The notes beneath the pieces are model-generated. The model was not told the DNA's origin, ran no database searches, and saw only the letters and a list, made by a program, of their open reading frames with translations. This document shows positions 1 through 8,613 of a stretch of DNA of 42,169 bases, in pieces. Source of the DNA: Acholeplasma sp. (GTDB lineage Bacteria > Bacillota_I > Bacilli_A > Acholeplasmatales > Acholeplasmataceae); contig QZKD01000029.1 of assembly GCA_003605085.1 (NCBI GenBank), positions 1 through 42,169 on the forward strand, written 5' to 3'. Position 1 is the first letter of the stretch. Each line of letters starts with the position of its first letter. A program made the position numbers and the translations under genes.

Positions 1-396
1 TTGAAGAGCAAATGTTTCTACGCGATCATGAACGCATTCGATATCAGTAAATCCCAAAATCTCATTGAGTCGGTTGAGAAATAGGATACGTTTGTTGAGC
101 GAATCCACAATTGAAATTTTTAGATGTGGATAGACTATTTTTAAAGGTATGCTCGGAAAACCCGCGCCAGAACCCATGTCACATAATGATGTTATTTTCG
201 TTATATCCACCGTTTTTGCTAGTGTTAAAGAATCAAAAAAATGTTTAAAATAAACACCTTCTTCATCCGTAATGGTTGTGAGGTTGGTGATTTTATTATA
301 CTCGATAAGTTCATGATAGTAATCATCAAATAACTTCAGCTGCTTTTCATCAAGTGTCAAATTTAGTAATAACTGGACATGATCTTTAAACGTCAT
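1..396 (-). CDS. rsmG: RsmG 16S rRNA m7G methyltransferase, C-terminus cut by window edge
   Basis: Reading the minus strand from an ATG at 396 gives 132 open codons that run off the window start. The protein has an N-terminal helix region with the [14 protein letters not shown] segment and the SAM-binding motif [15 protein letters not shown], both typical of RsmG (GidB), which methylates N7 of a guanosine in the 530 loop of 16S rRNA using SAM. Only about the first 60% of the usual ~210-240 residues is present. The start overlaps the end of mnmG by 11 bases, which suggests translational coupling. The mnmG-rsmG pairing is common in Bacillota. Family assignment is secure; the missing C-terminus cannot be judged. 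Confidence 0.95.
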   Translation of the reverse strand, partial: MTFKDHVQLLLNLTLDEKQLKLFDDYYHELIEYNKITNLTTITDEEGVYFKHFFDSLTLAKTVDITKITSLCDMGSGAGFPSIPLKIVYPHLKISIVDSLNKRILFLNRLNEILGFTDIECVHDRVETFALQ

Positions 397-2251
397 GTCG
401 ATCACCATTCGATTCTAAGTAGACGAGTAAAACTGAAATATCGGCTGGATTTACCCCAGAAATACGTGACGCTTGTCCTAGTGTTCTGGGATTAACCTTC
501 ATTAGTTTTTCTCTCGCTTCAGAAGAGATGTTTTTCACTTTATGATAGTTTATCCATTCGGGGATATGCTTGTTTTCGAGTCTTTGCATTTTTTCTGCTT
601 CTCTTAGAGCTTTTTGGATATATCCTTCGTATTTCACTTTGACTTCGAGTTGCTCAATGATATCTTCATTGATATTTTGACCCATGAAGTGACGAACATC
701 TTCAAATCCTATCTCTGGGCGTTTGAGTAAATCGTTCATCGTAATAGCCTCAAAAAGCGGTGCGGATTGTCTTGATTCAAGATAATCATTATTTTCTTTA
801 TTTGGCATGATGCGATAAGTATTCGCTTCTTTGAATAAATTGTCAAACGCTTGTTTCTTAGTTAAAAATGTTTGATATGTCTTTTCATCTACAAGACCTA
901 TTTTATAACCATAATCTCGCAGTCGGATATCGGCATTATCATGTCTTAGCAGAAGGCGATGTTCAGCTCTTGAAGTGAGTAATCTATAGGGATCAAGTAC
1001 ACCTTTGGTGACCAAATCATCAATGAGAACACCAATATATGCTTCATGCCGCTTCAAAATAAGAGGTTCTTTTTCTGCTAGTTTCAAGGAAGCATTAATC
1101 CCTGCTATTAATCCTTGTCCTGCAGCTTCTTCATAACCACTGGTTCCATTGATTTGGCCAGCACAAAAGAGATTTTGAATTTTTTTGGTTTCAAGGGAGG
1201 GATAGAGCTGCATCGGATTGATTGCATCGTATTCAATTGCGTACGCGTATTTAATGATTTTTACATTTTCTAAACCTGGAACGGTGCGAATCATTTTTTC
1301 TTGAACATACCGAGGCATGCTCGATGAAAAACCTTGAACGTACATTTCATCAATTTCCATACTTTCGGGCTCAATAAAGATTTGATGGCGATCTTTGTCA
1401 TGAAAACGCACCACTTTATCTTCAATGGATGGACAATATCTTGGACCTACTCCTTCTACAATACCGCTATACATCGAAGATTCATTAAGATGCAAGTTAA
1501 TAACGCCATGTGTTACAAGTGATGTGTGTGTTAGATAACATAATTCTTGAGGATTATCATCGTAAAATTTCTCATCGAAACTAAACGTATGTTTTATTTC
1601 ATCACCTGGTTGAGGAATCATTTTTCCATAATCAATGCTATCTCTAGCAATACGAGGTGGCGTCCCTGTTTTGAGCCGAATGACTTCAAAGCCTAATTCC
1701 TTTAATTGCTTGCTGATGCCAAATGTTGTGGGATCACCATTGGGTCCACTCATGGTTTTTTCTTGTCCTATGAGAATATTACTTGCTAAATATGTTCCCG
1801 TTGTAAGAATCACAGTTTTGCCATAGATAACTTCTCCGGTATGAAGAATAACTCCCTTGACAGTTTGATCTTCAATCACAAGTTGATCAACAAGGCTTTC
1901 AATTAAATCCAAATTAGGGGTTTCTTTTAGGACACGTAAGATAACTTTTGGGTATTTAAGTTTATCAATTTGTGCACGAAGTGCACGAACAGCGGGGCCT
2001 TTTGAGGCATTGAGCATTTTGATTTGAATTTGTGCTTCGTCTGCGCTTTTAGCCATTTGACCACCCAAAGCATCTATTTCACGAACCACAATTCCTTTCG
2101 CTGGACCTCCAATAGAGGGGTTGCAAGGTAAAGAAGCAACCTTGTTGAGGTTGCCGGTAATCAATACGGTATGTTTTTTCATTCTTGCCATCGAAAGGGC
2201 AGCTTCAACGCCTGCGTGTCCACCACCTACGATGATTCCATCATAAATCAT
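386..2251 (-). CDS. mnmG: MnmG (GidA), tRNA uridine-34 carboxymethylaminomethyl modification enzyme
   Basis: A 621-residue FAD enzyme that works with MnmE to install the (carboxymethyl)aminomethyl group at C5 of wobble uridine 34 in certain tRNAs. Seen directly: the N-terminal FAD-binding glycine motif [15 protein letters not shown], the segment [35 protein letters not shown] split here as [11 protein letters not shown] and [11 protein letters not shown], the [11 protein letters not shown] block with the conserved Cys, and [12 protein letters not shown] near residue 370. Length matches the family (~620-630). It lies 13 bases downstream of tkt and overlaps rsmG, so it probably belongs to one transcript with both. 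No anomaly was seen. Confidence 0.98.
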   Translation of the reverse strand: MIYDGIIVGGGHAGVEAALSMARMKKHTVLITGNLNKVASLPCNPSIGGPAKGIVVREIDALGGQMAKSADEAQIQIKMLNASKGPAVRALRAQIDKLKYPKVILRVLKETPNLDLIESLVDQLVIEDQTVKGVILHTGEVIYGKTVILTTGTYLASNILIGQEKTMSGPNGDPTTFGISKQLKELGFEVIRLKTGTPPRIARDSIDYGKMIPQPGDEIKHTFSFDEKFYDDNPQELCYLTHTSLVTHGVINLHLNESSMYSGIVEGVGPRYCPSIEDKVVRFHDKDRHQIFIEPESMEIDEMYVQGFSSSMPRYVQEKMIRTVPGLENVKIIKYAYAIEYDAINPMQLYPSLETKKIQNLFCAGQINGTSGYEEAAGQGLIAGINASLKLAEKEPLILKRHEAYIGVLIDDLVTKGVLDPYRLLTSRAEHRLLLRHDNADIRLRDYGYKIGLVDEKTYQTFLTKKQAFDNLFKEANTYRIMPNKENNDYLESRQSAPLFEAITMNDLLKRPEIGFEDVRHFMGQNINEDIIEQLEVKVKYEGYIQKALREAEKMQRLENKHIPEWINYHKVKNISSEAREKLMKVNPRTLGQASRISGVNPADISVLLVYLESNGDRHDV

Positions 2252-2264
2252 ACATTCACTTCTT

Positions 2265-4217
2265 CTATTTGATGAGTATATTTTTTACATAATCAGCAAA
2301 TTTTTCTTTGGTAAATCCAAAATAATCTAAAGCGACTTCTGCGGGTGCACTGATACCAAATGTATCAAGTGCATAAATGTTTGATGTATATTTGTACCAT
2401 GAAAGACTAGATGCCATTTCTACAGCAATGACTTTAGCTCGCTTAGGTAATACTTCTTTATGATATTTCTTTGTCTGTTTGTCAAAGAGGAAAGATGACG
2501 GCATACTGACCACACGAACATCCTTACCTTCTTGTTTCAGTATATGTTGTGTTTGAATCGCTAAATCAACTTCTGATCCGCTAGCCAGTAATATACCATC
2601 TAAACGTTCGGTTTCTTTAGAGACAATGTATGCACCTTTGGTTAAACCCGCATACGATGTTGTAGAATAGTTGGTGACGTTTTGACGTGTCAAAATGATG
2701 ACTGTAGGGGTTGTTTTTGACTCCATAGCTACTTTCCATGCTGCGAGTGTTTCGTTGGCATCTGCGGGACGAATCACATTGAGATTGGGTATAGCACGCA
2801 ATCCAACAAGTTGTTCAATGGGTTGATGAGTAGGTCCATCTTCACCCACAGCGATTGTATCATGAGAAAATATGAAAATGGATGGAATATGCATGATAGC
2901 TGCAAGACGAATCGCGGGTTTCATATAATCACTAAAAACGAAGAATGCTCCACCAAATACTTTAAGTCCACCATGGAGTACCATGCCGTTTACAACCGCA
3001 CCCATGGCATGTTCACGCACGCCGAAATTGATGTTTCTTGCTAATCGGTTTTCTTTAGAATAATGACCATCAGCACCTTTAGCTTTGGTCGATGCTGTTA
3101 AATCCGCTGATCCACCTATAAGATTTAAATATTGGGCTGATAATTTAGCAATGACTTTCCCACTTATATTTCTTGTAGCATCTTTGGATCCATTTATTTC
3201 ATTTGCAAAAGTCGATAAATCCATCGACTTTTCTGCGAAAAATGAATTGAAGAGTGCATAATCTTCAGGATATATATCTTGATATTGAGCGACCATCTTA
3301 AGCCACTTACGATGTGCACGTTGGCCACGTTGCATGACTTTCTTCTTAAAGTCATCATAGACGTCTTGTGGAACAACAAATGGTTCATATTCCCACTTAA
3401 GATTACTTCTAAGAACATTGGCTTCTTCAAAACCGATCGGTGCACCATGGACTTTGCTGGTTCCTTGACCACTTGTTCCATAACCGATTAAGGTTTTTAT
3501 TTCAATCAAACTTGGTTTATCTGTTTCTTTCTTCGCTTTGTTTATCGCGCGTTGTATTGAAACAAGATCATTTCCATCTTTGACTATTTGATACTGCCAA
3601 CCCATGGCTTCAAATTTTTCTTTATGTGAATCACTGTAAGCTAAAGAAACTTTTCCATCCAATTGAATATCATTAGAGTCGAAGAGCACGATAAGCTTCC
3701 CTAACCCAAGATGACCAGCTAGACTAATGGATTCTAAAGCAACACCTTCCTGTAAGTCACCATCACCGCATATGACATAGGTATAATGATCTACAATTGG
3801 AAATTGTTGTTTATTAAAGCGAGCTGCTAAATGAGTTTCTGCAATCGCCATACCAACCGCGTTGGAAATGCCTTGTCCCAAAGGACCGCTTGTTGTTTCA
3901 ACGCCTTCTGTATGACCATATTCAGGATGTCCTGGAGTATTTCCAATTTGACGGAAATTCTTTAAATCATCCATTGAAATCTTGTACCCTATCAGATGAT
4001 TTATCGCATAAAGTAGCATTGATCCGTGTCCAGCAGAGAGAACGAATCGATCACGATTGAACCACTTGGGGTCTTTGACATCGACATTTAGATTCTGTGT
4101 GAAAAGTTGGTATGCCATAGGTGCAGCACCTAAAACGATACCCGGATGTCCGCTGTTAGCTTTATTGATCGCATCCACACCCAACATGCGAATCGCGTTA
4201 ATTGATCTTTGTTCCAT
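2265..4217 (-). CDS. tkt: Transketolase
   Basis: Thiamine-diphosphate enzyme of the non-oxidative pentose phosphate pathway that moves two-carbon units between sugar phosphates. Seen: NSGHPG near the N-terminus, [10 protein letters not shown], the ThDP motif starting GDGDLQEG with N about 30 residues on, the DLTASTK and [10 protein letters not shown] blocks of the pyrimidine domain, and a C-terminal transketolase domain. The ATG at 4217 is preferred over the ATG at 4229 because the AAAGG sequence abuts the latter, and [10 protein letters not shown] is the usual family start. From 4217 the protein is 650 residues, normal length. The start lies inside the 3' end of the upstream membrane-protein gene, so the two are probably translationally coupled. 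Confidence 0.96.
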   Translation of the reverse strand: MEQRSINAIRMLGVDAINKANSGHPGIVLGAAPMAYQLFTQNLNVDVKDPKWFNRDRFVLSAGHGSMLLYAINHLIGYKISMDDLKNFRQIGNTPGHPEYGHTEGVETTSGPLGQGISNAVGMAIAETHLAARFNKQQFPIVDHYTYVICGDGDLQEGVALESISLAGHLGLGKLIVLFDSNDIQLDGKVSLAYSDSHKEKFEAMGWQYQIVKDGNDLVSIQRAINKAKKETDKPSLIEIKTLIGYGTSGQGTSKVHGAPIGFEEANVLRSNLKWEYEPFVVPQDVYDDFKKKVMQRGQRAHRKWLKMVAQYQDIYPEDYALFNSFFAEKSMDLSTFANEINGSKDATRNISGKVIAKLSAQYLNLIGGSADLTASTKAKGADGHYSKENRLARNINFGVREHAMGAVVNGMVLHGGLKVFGGAFFVFSDYMKPAIRLAAIMHIPSIFIFSHDTIAVGEDGPTHQPIEQLVGLRAIPNLNVIRPADANETLAAWKVAMESKTTPTVIILTRQNVTNYSTTSYAGLTKGAYIVSKETERLDGILLASGSEVDLAIQTQHILKQEGKDVRVVSMPSSFLFDKQTKKYHKEVLPKRAKVIAVEMASSLSWYKYTSNIYALDTFGISAPAEVALDYFGFTKEKFADYVKNILIK

Positions 4218-4875
4218 GGTTTTCTTCATCCTTTGGGCTTACTTCTTCAAAATTTTCTTCCTTTTGAAAATCGATTTGCTCTGCATTGGTTGTTTGTGTG
4301 TCATCGATTGGATTTTCTTCGTTAAACTTAAAATAGTTTTGATAATGATCTTCTTGTGCTTTGACGAGTTCATCGAAACGCTCATTTCCAATAAGGTTCC
4401 GAATTTCATCTTGTGCATTTTTATTCTCTTCACGAACTTTACTATTGACGATTCGACCTTGGACCATGTTCACAATAACGACTAAAACAATCATACCAAG
4501 GAGAATTTGCATCGTATAGTCTTGGAATACATAAACCGCCAATATGGAAACGATTAAGTAAAGAACAAGTGCAGGAATATTGAAAAGTAAATTGAATTTT
4601 TTACTCGTCTTACCCACTTTATCCAAAAAATTTAACCATATCCTATTCACATCTTCTTGATAGAAATCCTCAAGCGCTTCATAGTAGGTCTTTTCGATCA
4701 GTACTCGATAATTTTGTCCATCTGAAGTCCAGACAGCAAAACGTCCTTTGCTTGCGTATTGAAATAGGTACGGTGTGTCATTCATATAATGAAAGTCAAT
4801 CTTTTTACCGTCAATTTCTTGTGAAACAAAGGGTTCACCCGTAAGTTGTTGGTATATTTTTCCATTTAATTTCAT
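4198..4875 (-). CDS. Unknown two-helix membrane protein
   Basis: I do not recognise this 225-residue protein. The first ~90 residues are soluble and rich in aromatic residues (tyrosines around 30-65). Two adjacent hydrophobic helices lie at about 96-117 and 121-139, followed by a charged, glutamate-rich, low-complexity C-terminal tail of about 85 residues. This looks like a small integral membrane protein with both long ends on the same side, probably cytoplasmic. The SD sequence GGAGG lies about 10 bases before the ATG. It is the first gene of a likely transcript continuing into tkt, with which it overlaps. No catalytic motif was seen, and no function is assigned. Confidence 0.8.
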   Translation of the reverse strand: MKLNGKIYQQLTGEPFVSQEIDGKKIDFHYMNDTPYLFQYASKGRFAVWTSDGQNYRVLIEKTYYEALEDFYQEDVNRIWLNFLDKVGKTSKKFNLLFNIPALVLYLIVSILAVYVFQDYTMQILLGMIVLVVIVNMVQGRIVNSKVREENKNAQDEIRNLIGNERFDELVKAQEDHYQNYFKFNEENPIDDTQTTNAEQIDFQKEENFEEVSPKDEENHGTKIN

Positions 4876-4898
4876 GTGTTAAAACCTCCATTATTTTC

Positions 4899-4907
4899 AT
4901 TATATCA
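4899..4907 (-). promoter_or_regulatory. Extended -10 promoter for the membrane protein-tkt-mnmG transcript
   Basis: On the minus strand the sequence reads TGATATAAT, an extended -10 element (TGn plus TATAAT), 24 bases before the ATG at 4875. No good -35 hexamer is present at 16-18 bases, which is typical of extended -10 promoters. It lies just after the 3' end of the SRP RNA. Confidence 0.6.
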
Positions 4908-4943
4908 TCTCTATGATGATTGGTGCGAATATGTGAAACATTG

Positions 4944-5057
4944 AAAATCCCCATCAAGCATCATCATCCACATAATCCATACGCTTATGGCTGCTTCAAT
5001 CAAGACCTGACCAGGTTCACGCACGACTATTGAATGATGATGCTTGATAGGGATTAT
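4944..5057 (-). ncRNA. ffs: Signal recognition particle RNA, small (4.5S-like) type
   Basis: The minus strand folds as one long hairpin. Bases near 5030-5057 (ATCCCTATCAAGCATCATCA-like arm) pair almost perfectly with 4945-4968. The centre carries the conserved domain IV signature GGTCAGG...GAAGCAGCC, the Ffh-binding symmetric and asymmetric loops. It is about 114 nt with no Alu domain, unlike the ~270-nt SRP RNA of Bacillus. It lies directly downstream of tadA, a common neighbour of ffs. The stem is followed by a short T run (TTTTC) that could terminate transcription. The apical loop differs from the usual GGAA form (see findings). Exact ends are estimated from pairing. Confidence 0.92.
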
Positions 5058-5063
5058 CGAATC

Positions 5064-5531
5064 TTATTTATCTCTAAGTTTTTTGAAGAAGTTTTTAACC
5101 ATTGTTCTAGACTCTTCTTCAAGAATGCCTGAATGAACTTCAATCGCATGATTAAAGGGAATATCAAGTAAATGTGTCACGCTATCAACGGCACCCGCCT
5201 TAGAATCTTTGGTGCCATAATGGAGACTTCGAATGCGCGATTGAATCATTGCCCCTGCACACATCGGACACGGCTCCATTGTAACATAGACATCGCAATC
5301 TTCCAAGCGCCAGCTTCCAAGTTTTTTAGCAGCTTTCATCATAGCTATAAATTCAGCATGTGCATGAAACCCCTGCGTGGTTTCACGAAGATTGTGACCT
5401 CTCGCGATAATTTTGTCCTGATAAACCACCACAGCACCGACAGGTACTTCATCTTTTTCGAAAGCTTTTTCAGCTTCGCGAAGGGCGGCTTTCATAAATT
5501 TAACGTGTTTTTGGTTTTCCGGGGACTTCAT
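5064..5531 (-). CDS. tadA: TadA tRNA-specific adenosine deaminase
   Basis: Zinc-dependent deaminase that converts A34 to inosine in tRNA-Arg(ACG). Seen: the EVPVGAVVV strand, the catalytic HAEFIAM motif (zinc His and proton-shuttle Glu), [14 protein letters not shown] (two zinc cysteines), and a C-terminal helix ending [10 protein letters not shown]. The open frame extends upstream to 5612. I chose the ATG at 5531 because it gives 155 residues and the usual short N-terminal helix ([13 protein letters not shown]). An ATG at 5495 (just after the tdk stop) and one at 5564 are alternatives, and none has a strong SD. The gene overlaps tdk by about 30 bases and is followed at once by ffs. Confidence 0.93.
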   Translation of the reverse strand: MKSPENQKHVKFMKAALREAEKAFEKDEVPVGAVVVYQDKIIARGHNLRETTQGFHAHAEFIAMMKAAKKLGSWRLEDCDVYVTMEPCPMCAGAMIQSRIRSLHYGTKDSKAGAVDSVTHLLDIPFNHAIEVHSGILEEESRTMVKNFFKKLRDK

Positions 5532-6093
5532 GATAGTGTCTAGATCTTGGTTCATATGATTCATTGGCACCCACAAGAATAGTGGGATCTGAATATTGTG
5601 CGGGCTTTCCATCTATAATTCTTTGCGTGCGAGTTGCAGGTAATCCACTCTTCACACAAATGGCCGTGAGCTTAGTAACAAATTCAGCGCGTGCAAGGAG
5701 TTCTGGCATTGGTCCGAAAGGTTCTCCGCGAAAATCACGATCCAGTCCACCAACAATGACACGAACACCTTTATCCGCGAGGTCTTCGGCAATTTGTACA
5801 ATATCGTGATCAAAGAATTGAACTTCATCGATGACGACAGCATCTGTATCTTCTTTAATATACTTAAGGACCTCAATGCTTTTTCCAACGAGGATGGATG
5901 GTTTTTTACTCAGGTTGTGTGAAACAATTTCTTCCGCTACAGAATAACGTGTGTCGATTTTGGGTTTAAAAACAAGAACATTCTGCTTTGCATATTCAAG
6001 GCGTCGAATACGACGAATGAGTTCTTCAGTTTTCCCAGCAAACATCGGTCCACAGACCACTTCAATAAAACCATTTTTGTATGTGTGATACAT
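5500..6093 (-). CDS. tdk: Thymidine kinase (type II) lacking most zinc ligands
   Basis: Salvage enzyme that phosphorylates thymidine with ATP. Seen: P-loop [11 protein letters not shown] (residues 14-24), the DEVQFFD motif with catalytic Glu90, the [12 protein letters not shown] lasso-side segment, and the substrate loop [11 protein letters not shown]. The family usually has a structural zinc held by four cysteines (CxxC twice). Here the first pair reads CVKS (only Cys146 kept) and the second reads SRHY (Ser184, Tyr187), so three of four ligands are lost. Otherwise length (197) and motifs look intact. An AAGGGG SD lies about 8 bases before the ATG. The 3' end overlaps tadA. Family is certain; the zinc loss is unusual. 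Confidence 0.95.
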   Translation of the reverse strand: MYHTYKNGFIEVVCGPMFAGKTEELIRRIRRLEYAKQNVLVFKPKIDTRYSVAEEIVSHNLSKKPSILVGKSIEVLKYIKEDTDAVVIDEVQFFDHDIVQIAEDLADKGVRVIVGGLDRDFRGEPFGPMPELLARAEFVTKLTAICVKSGLPATRTQRIIDGKPAQYSDPTILVGANESYEPRSRHYHEVPGKPKTR

Positions 6094-6122
6094 GATATGA
6101 TCCCCTTTTCCTCGTTATTTTA

Positions 6123-6150
6123 ACAAAAAACGTGATGAATGATCACGTTA
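6123..6150 (-). terminator. Rho-independent terminator after rpmE
   Basis: On the minus strand, the 8-bp stem AACGTGAT/ATCACGTT with a 5-base loop is followed by a T run. It lies between the rpmE stop and the tdk start, so tdk may start separately or receive read-through. Confidence 0.85.
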
Positions 6151-6159
6151 TGAGTTGTC

Positions 6160-6372
6160 TTACTTCTTTTCGTTTAAGCCGTAACGCTTATTAAATTTTT
6201 CAACGCGTCCAGCTGCTTGAACGAAGGTTTGTTGACCTGTGTAGAATGGATGGCAGTTCGAGCAAGTATCAATACGTAGATTATTTGCTGTTGTTCCCAC
6301 TTCAAATTCATGTCCACATGTCGCACATTTCACCTTATTGACGTAAAACTTTGGGTGAATTCCTTGTTTCAT
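6160..6372 (-). CDS. rpmE: 50S ribosomal protein L31, zinc-binding type
   Basis: A 70-residue protein starting [16 protein letters not shown]. Two zinc-ligand pairs are visible: CATC (about residues 19-22) and CSNC (about 38-41), followed by [25 protein letters not shown], the standard L31 core. This is the zinc-containing (C+) form. The ATG at 6372 has a strong SD (AAGGAG, 7 bases upstream); a TTG further upstream at 6423 is in frame but lies in the leader. It has its own consensus promoter and terminator, so it is probably a single-gene transcript. Confidence 0.97.
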   Translation of the reverse strand: MKQGIHPKFYVNKVKCATCGHEFEVGTTANNLRIDTCSNCHPFYTGQQTFVQAAGRVEKFNKRYGLNEKK

Positions 6373-6425
6373 ATGTTTTCTCCTTCCGCCATGATGTGAT
6401 CCATCATAGTAAGTTTTGCGCAATC

Positions 6426-6454
6426 ATTATATCATTCAATCTTTGAATTATCAA
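6426..6454 (-). promoter_or_regulatory. Sigma-A promoter of rpmE
   Basis: The minus strand reads TTGATA, 17 bases, TATAAT. The predicted start is near 6419, giving a leader of about 47 nt. The leader contains a short inverted repeat (ATGATG/CATCAT) just before the SD, which might affect translation. Confidence 0.85.
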
Positions 6455-6478
6455 GAGATAAATCGATAAAAATATTTC

Positions 6479-6988
6479 CTATTCAGAGGCGGTTTGCCAC
6501 GTGTGCCAAACCGCTAAAAACCTTTGTGCAATCAATCCAGTGACAACACCTGCTGGAATGCTTAAAAATAGCATGACAGGTAAGTATAAAACAATGGCCG
6601 CACTACTGATGACAAAGTATCCACCAACGATTTGACCTATGCAATGAAAGACAGAACCAATCACACTCACACCAAGTACACCAAAGAATTTTGTCTTTTT
6701 GACTAAACCCATCGCTAACACTGCAAAAATCGCACCACTCATACTCATATAGAAGACGGGTCCTAAAAGTTTGCCTGTAAGAAGTGAGACCAACAGCACA
6801 CGAGTCAATGTTAACCATGATGCATCCCTAAATGAATATGCATAAAGTACGACCAAAGTCACCACATTCGCAAAGCCCAACTTAGCTCCAGGAACAGGGA
6901 TGATCGGTATAGCAGATTCGATGATGTTTAGGACAATGGCAATAGCTAAGAAGTTTGCCAATAGAATCATTTTCTTTGTTTTCTTCAT
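6479..6988 (-). CDS. Gx transporter family membrane protein (EetB-like)
   Basis: A 169-residue integral membrane protein with about five hydrophobic helices, starting KKMILLANFLAIAIVLNIIE and including PVPGAKLGFANVVTLVVLYAY. This pattern matches the family often labelled 'heptaprenyl diphosphate synthase component I' or 'Gx transporter', related to ECF-type substrate-binding membrane proteins. Family members often sit beside ApbE and NusG_II genes in Rnf or flavin-based electron-transfer loci, as here. It starts 3 bases after the preceding gene and is last in the Rnf operon. The substrate and exact role are not known from sequence. A function in prenyl synthesis is not supported. Confidence 0.8.
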   Translation of the reverse strand: MKKTKKMILLANFLAIAIVLNIIESAIPIIPVPGAKLGFANVVTLVVLYAYSFRDASWLTLTRVLLVSLLTGKLLGPVFYMSMSGAIFAVLAMGLVKKTKFFGVLGVSVIGSVFHCIGQIVGGYFVISSAAIVLYLPVMLFLSIPAGVVTGLIAQRFLAVWHTWQTASE

Positions 6989-6991
6989 GAA

Positions 6992-7465
6992 TTATATAAT
7001 GAAATCCTCATCGTTATTTCCAAATTCAATACGAACGCGGTTAGGAAGACAAATTAATGGCCATCCGGTGGATTCACCTTCGCGGCTACATATATTGTTT
7101 GGTGATTCCTCTTGAATAATTTGCACACTTCGTTTTCCAAAATCATAACGGATCACAACAATTTGGCGTACACCATTAATGGTATAATCACCTAAAACAG
7201 TAATTGTGTTTTCCTCTTCATCAATGATGGGATAGATATTATCATACGTGTTGGGTACATCCTGATCATAATTTTTAATGACTTGTCCATTGACGAAATC
7301 AATGGTTACTATGGGATCTGATGAAGCTCCATAGTATACATAGGCTACAGATGCATCTTCTTGAAATGCGAATAAACGAAAGGCAAGATAGATTGCCCCA
7401 AGGAAGACAAACAACAAACTTGCCAGCAAAATATCACGTTTTCGCTGAATCATTTGTTGCATCAT
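6992..7465 (-). CDS. NusG domain II-containing membrane-anchored protein (EetA-like)
   Basis: A 157-residue protein with one N-terminal helix (about residues 11-32) and an extracytoplasmic beta domain. The C-terminal signature EESPNNICSREG...WPLICLPNRVRIE, with two conserved cysteines, is typical of the stand-alone NusG_II family. It lacks the NGN and KOW domains of transcription factor NusG, so it is not a transcription factor. The start overlaps the apbE stop by four bases (ATGA). As I recall, the same NusG_II-Gx pair occurs as EetA/EetB in the Listeria extracellular electron-transfer locus. The biochemical role is unknown. Confidence 0.8.
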   Translation of the reverse strand: MMQQMIQRKRDILLASLLFVFLGAIYLAFRLFAFQEDASVAYVYYGASSDPIVTIDFVNGQVIKNYDQDVPNTYDNIYPIIDEEENTITVLGDYTINGVRQIVVIRYDFGKRSVQIIQEESPNNICSREGESTGWPLICLPNRVRIEFGNNDEDFII

Positions 7466-8547
7466 GGGCGTGTATCCTCAAAGACTGTAGACTGCAAAAA
7501 TGTAGAGACAGTCTCATCATAATTAAAGCGAATCACTTCGAGTTGATAGATTTCTTGATATTGATTCATGAATGTTTCAAATTCTGTACTTGGCATTGAA
7601 AAAAGTGCAGTGGAAAAGGCATCAAGCAATCCTGCATCATGGCCCAAAATGGTCACAGTATGATAATATTGCATGGGCATTTTGGTTTTTGGTGAAATGA
7701 TATGATGATAACGCAATCCTTGATAGAGTGCATACTGTTCGTAGTTGCCGCTAGTATTGATTCCGATATTTTGAACATAGATCATGCCATAGGTTCGGTC
7801 GGTAGAACCGGTCTTAACCGGATTCGCAAGCGAGATGTGAAAAAGCCCTGTGTCGCGATTTTGATTCTCTCCAACACTGATCGAGCTGCTTCCAGCACTT
7901 ATGGAAAAATAAGTGACATCATCAGACATTAAGTAGTCATAGGCTAGTTGAGTCGCATATCCTTTGGCAAACGCTCCTAAGTCAATTTTGACATCTTCGT
8001 CAAGCAATCGAATGTAATACTTTCCAGCGTTTTCTGAAAGGATAAACGGTTCTTCAACAATAGCAATACCTTGAATTTGAGCAATGACATTTTCATAGAC
8101 TTCTTGGGGAATTTCATTGAAAATATACCCATCTTCTTCGTTTAAAATGACCTCTTTCCAAGCATCGATAATTTTACCGATGGACACATCAAAATATCCA
8201 TTAGTCATTGTTTTGATTTCCTCTGTGCGAACTAGGAGTTCATAGAGTTCTGGATCGATTTCAATGTCTTCATCAAAAGTTTGATTGATTTCATAGATGT
8301 TTGTCAAGTATGGCGAATCCAAAGATAACCCACCGTAATTATTGGTGAGTTCATGGTATTTTTCATATATGCTTTCGACTGCATCATTGAGTTCATTCGC
8401 TCTTTCTTCATTTTCAACATAGACACTGATGCTAATCATCGTGTCCATATAGTCAAAATACGTAAAGTTATACGCAGTAGATTTATTGCATGCGCTAAGC
8501 GAGATGACCATGAGCAAAGCGATGAATAGTACAAAAAGTTTTTTCAT
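7462..8547 (-). CDS. apbE: ApbE FAD:protein FMN transferase, lipoprotein
   Basis: Transfers FMN from FAD onto a threonine in extracytoplasmic domains of RnfG/RnfD-type proteins. Seen: a lipoprotein signal with lipobox LSAC (Cys20), DTMISISVY early in the mature protein, the central motif DLGAFAKGYATQ, SISAGSSSISVG, TSGNYEQY, and HHIISPKTKMP followed by the metal-site region HDAGLLDAFSTALF. The ATG at 8547 has an AGGG SD 5-6 bases upstream. A TTG 12 bases further up is in frame but is part of the SD region. It lies between rnfB and the NusG_II gene, so it plausibly modifies the RnfG and RnfD proteins of this operon. A weak hairpin separates it from rnfB. Confidence 0.95.
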   Translation of the reverse strand: MKKLFVLFIALLMVISLSACNKSTAYNFTYFDYMDTMISISVYVENEERANELNDAVESIYEKYHELTNNYGGLSLDSPYLTNIYEINQTFDEDIEIDPELYELLVRTEEIKTMTNGYFDVSIGKIIDAWKEVILNEEDGYIFNEIPQEVYENVIAQIQGIAIVEEPFILSENAGKYYIRLLDEDVKIDLGAFAKGYATQLAYDYLMSDDVTYFSISAGSSSISVGENQNRDTGLFHISLANPVKTGSTDRTYGMIYVQNIGINTSGNYEQYALYQGLRYHHIISPKTKMPMQYYHTVTILGHDAGLLDAFSTALFSMPSTEFETFMNQYQEIYQLEVIRFNYDETVSTFLQSTVFEDTRP

Positions 8548-8589
8548 AAAAACCCTCAATTCTTATAAAACATAGATTTCATATAAAGT

Positions 8590-8613
8590 AAAGAAAAGGA
8601 CAATAGATGTCCT
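8590..8613 (-). terminator. Weak hairpin with U-rich tail between rnfB and apbE
   Basis: The minus strand has a 6-bp stem AGGACA/TGTCCT with a 5-base loop, followed by TTTTCTTT. It overlaps the rnfB stop codon. It may partly attenuate transcription so that apbE and the two downstream genes are made in lower amounts than the Rnf subunits. Confidence 0.5.

Noticed and set aside
5532-5612. Longer N-terminus for TadA starting at 5612
   Set aside because: The extra 27 codons read through the tdk C-terminus in another frame, match nothing in TadA proteins and lack a good SD.
6479-6988. Heptaprenyl diphosphate synthase component I as a function
   Set aside because: The label exists in databases for this family, but the protein is a polytopic membrane protein without prenyl synthase motifs and has no synthase partner gene nearby.
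6992-7465. Transcription factor NusG
   Set aside because: Only a NusG_II-like domain behind a membrane helix is present; the NGN and KOW domains that define NusG are missing.
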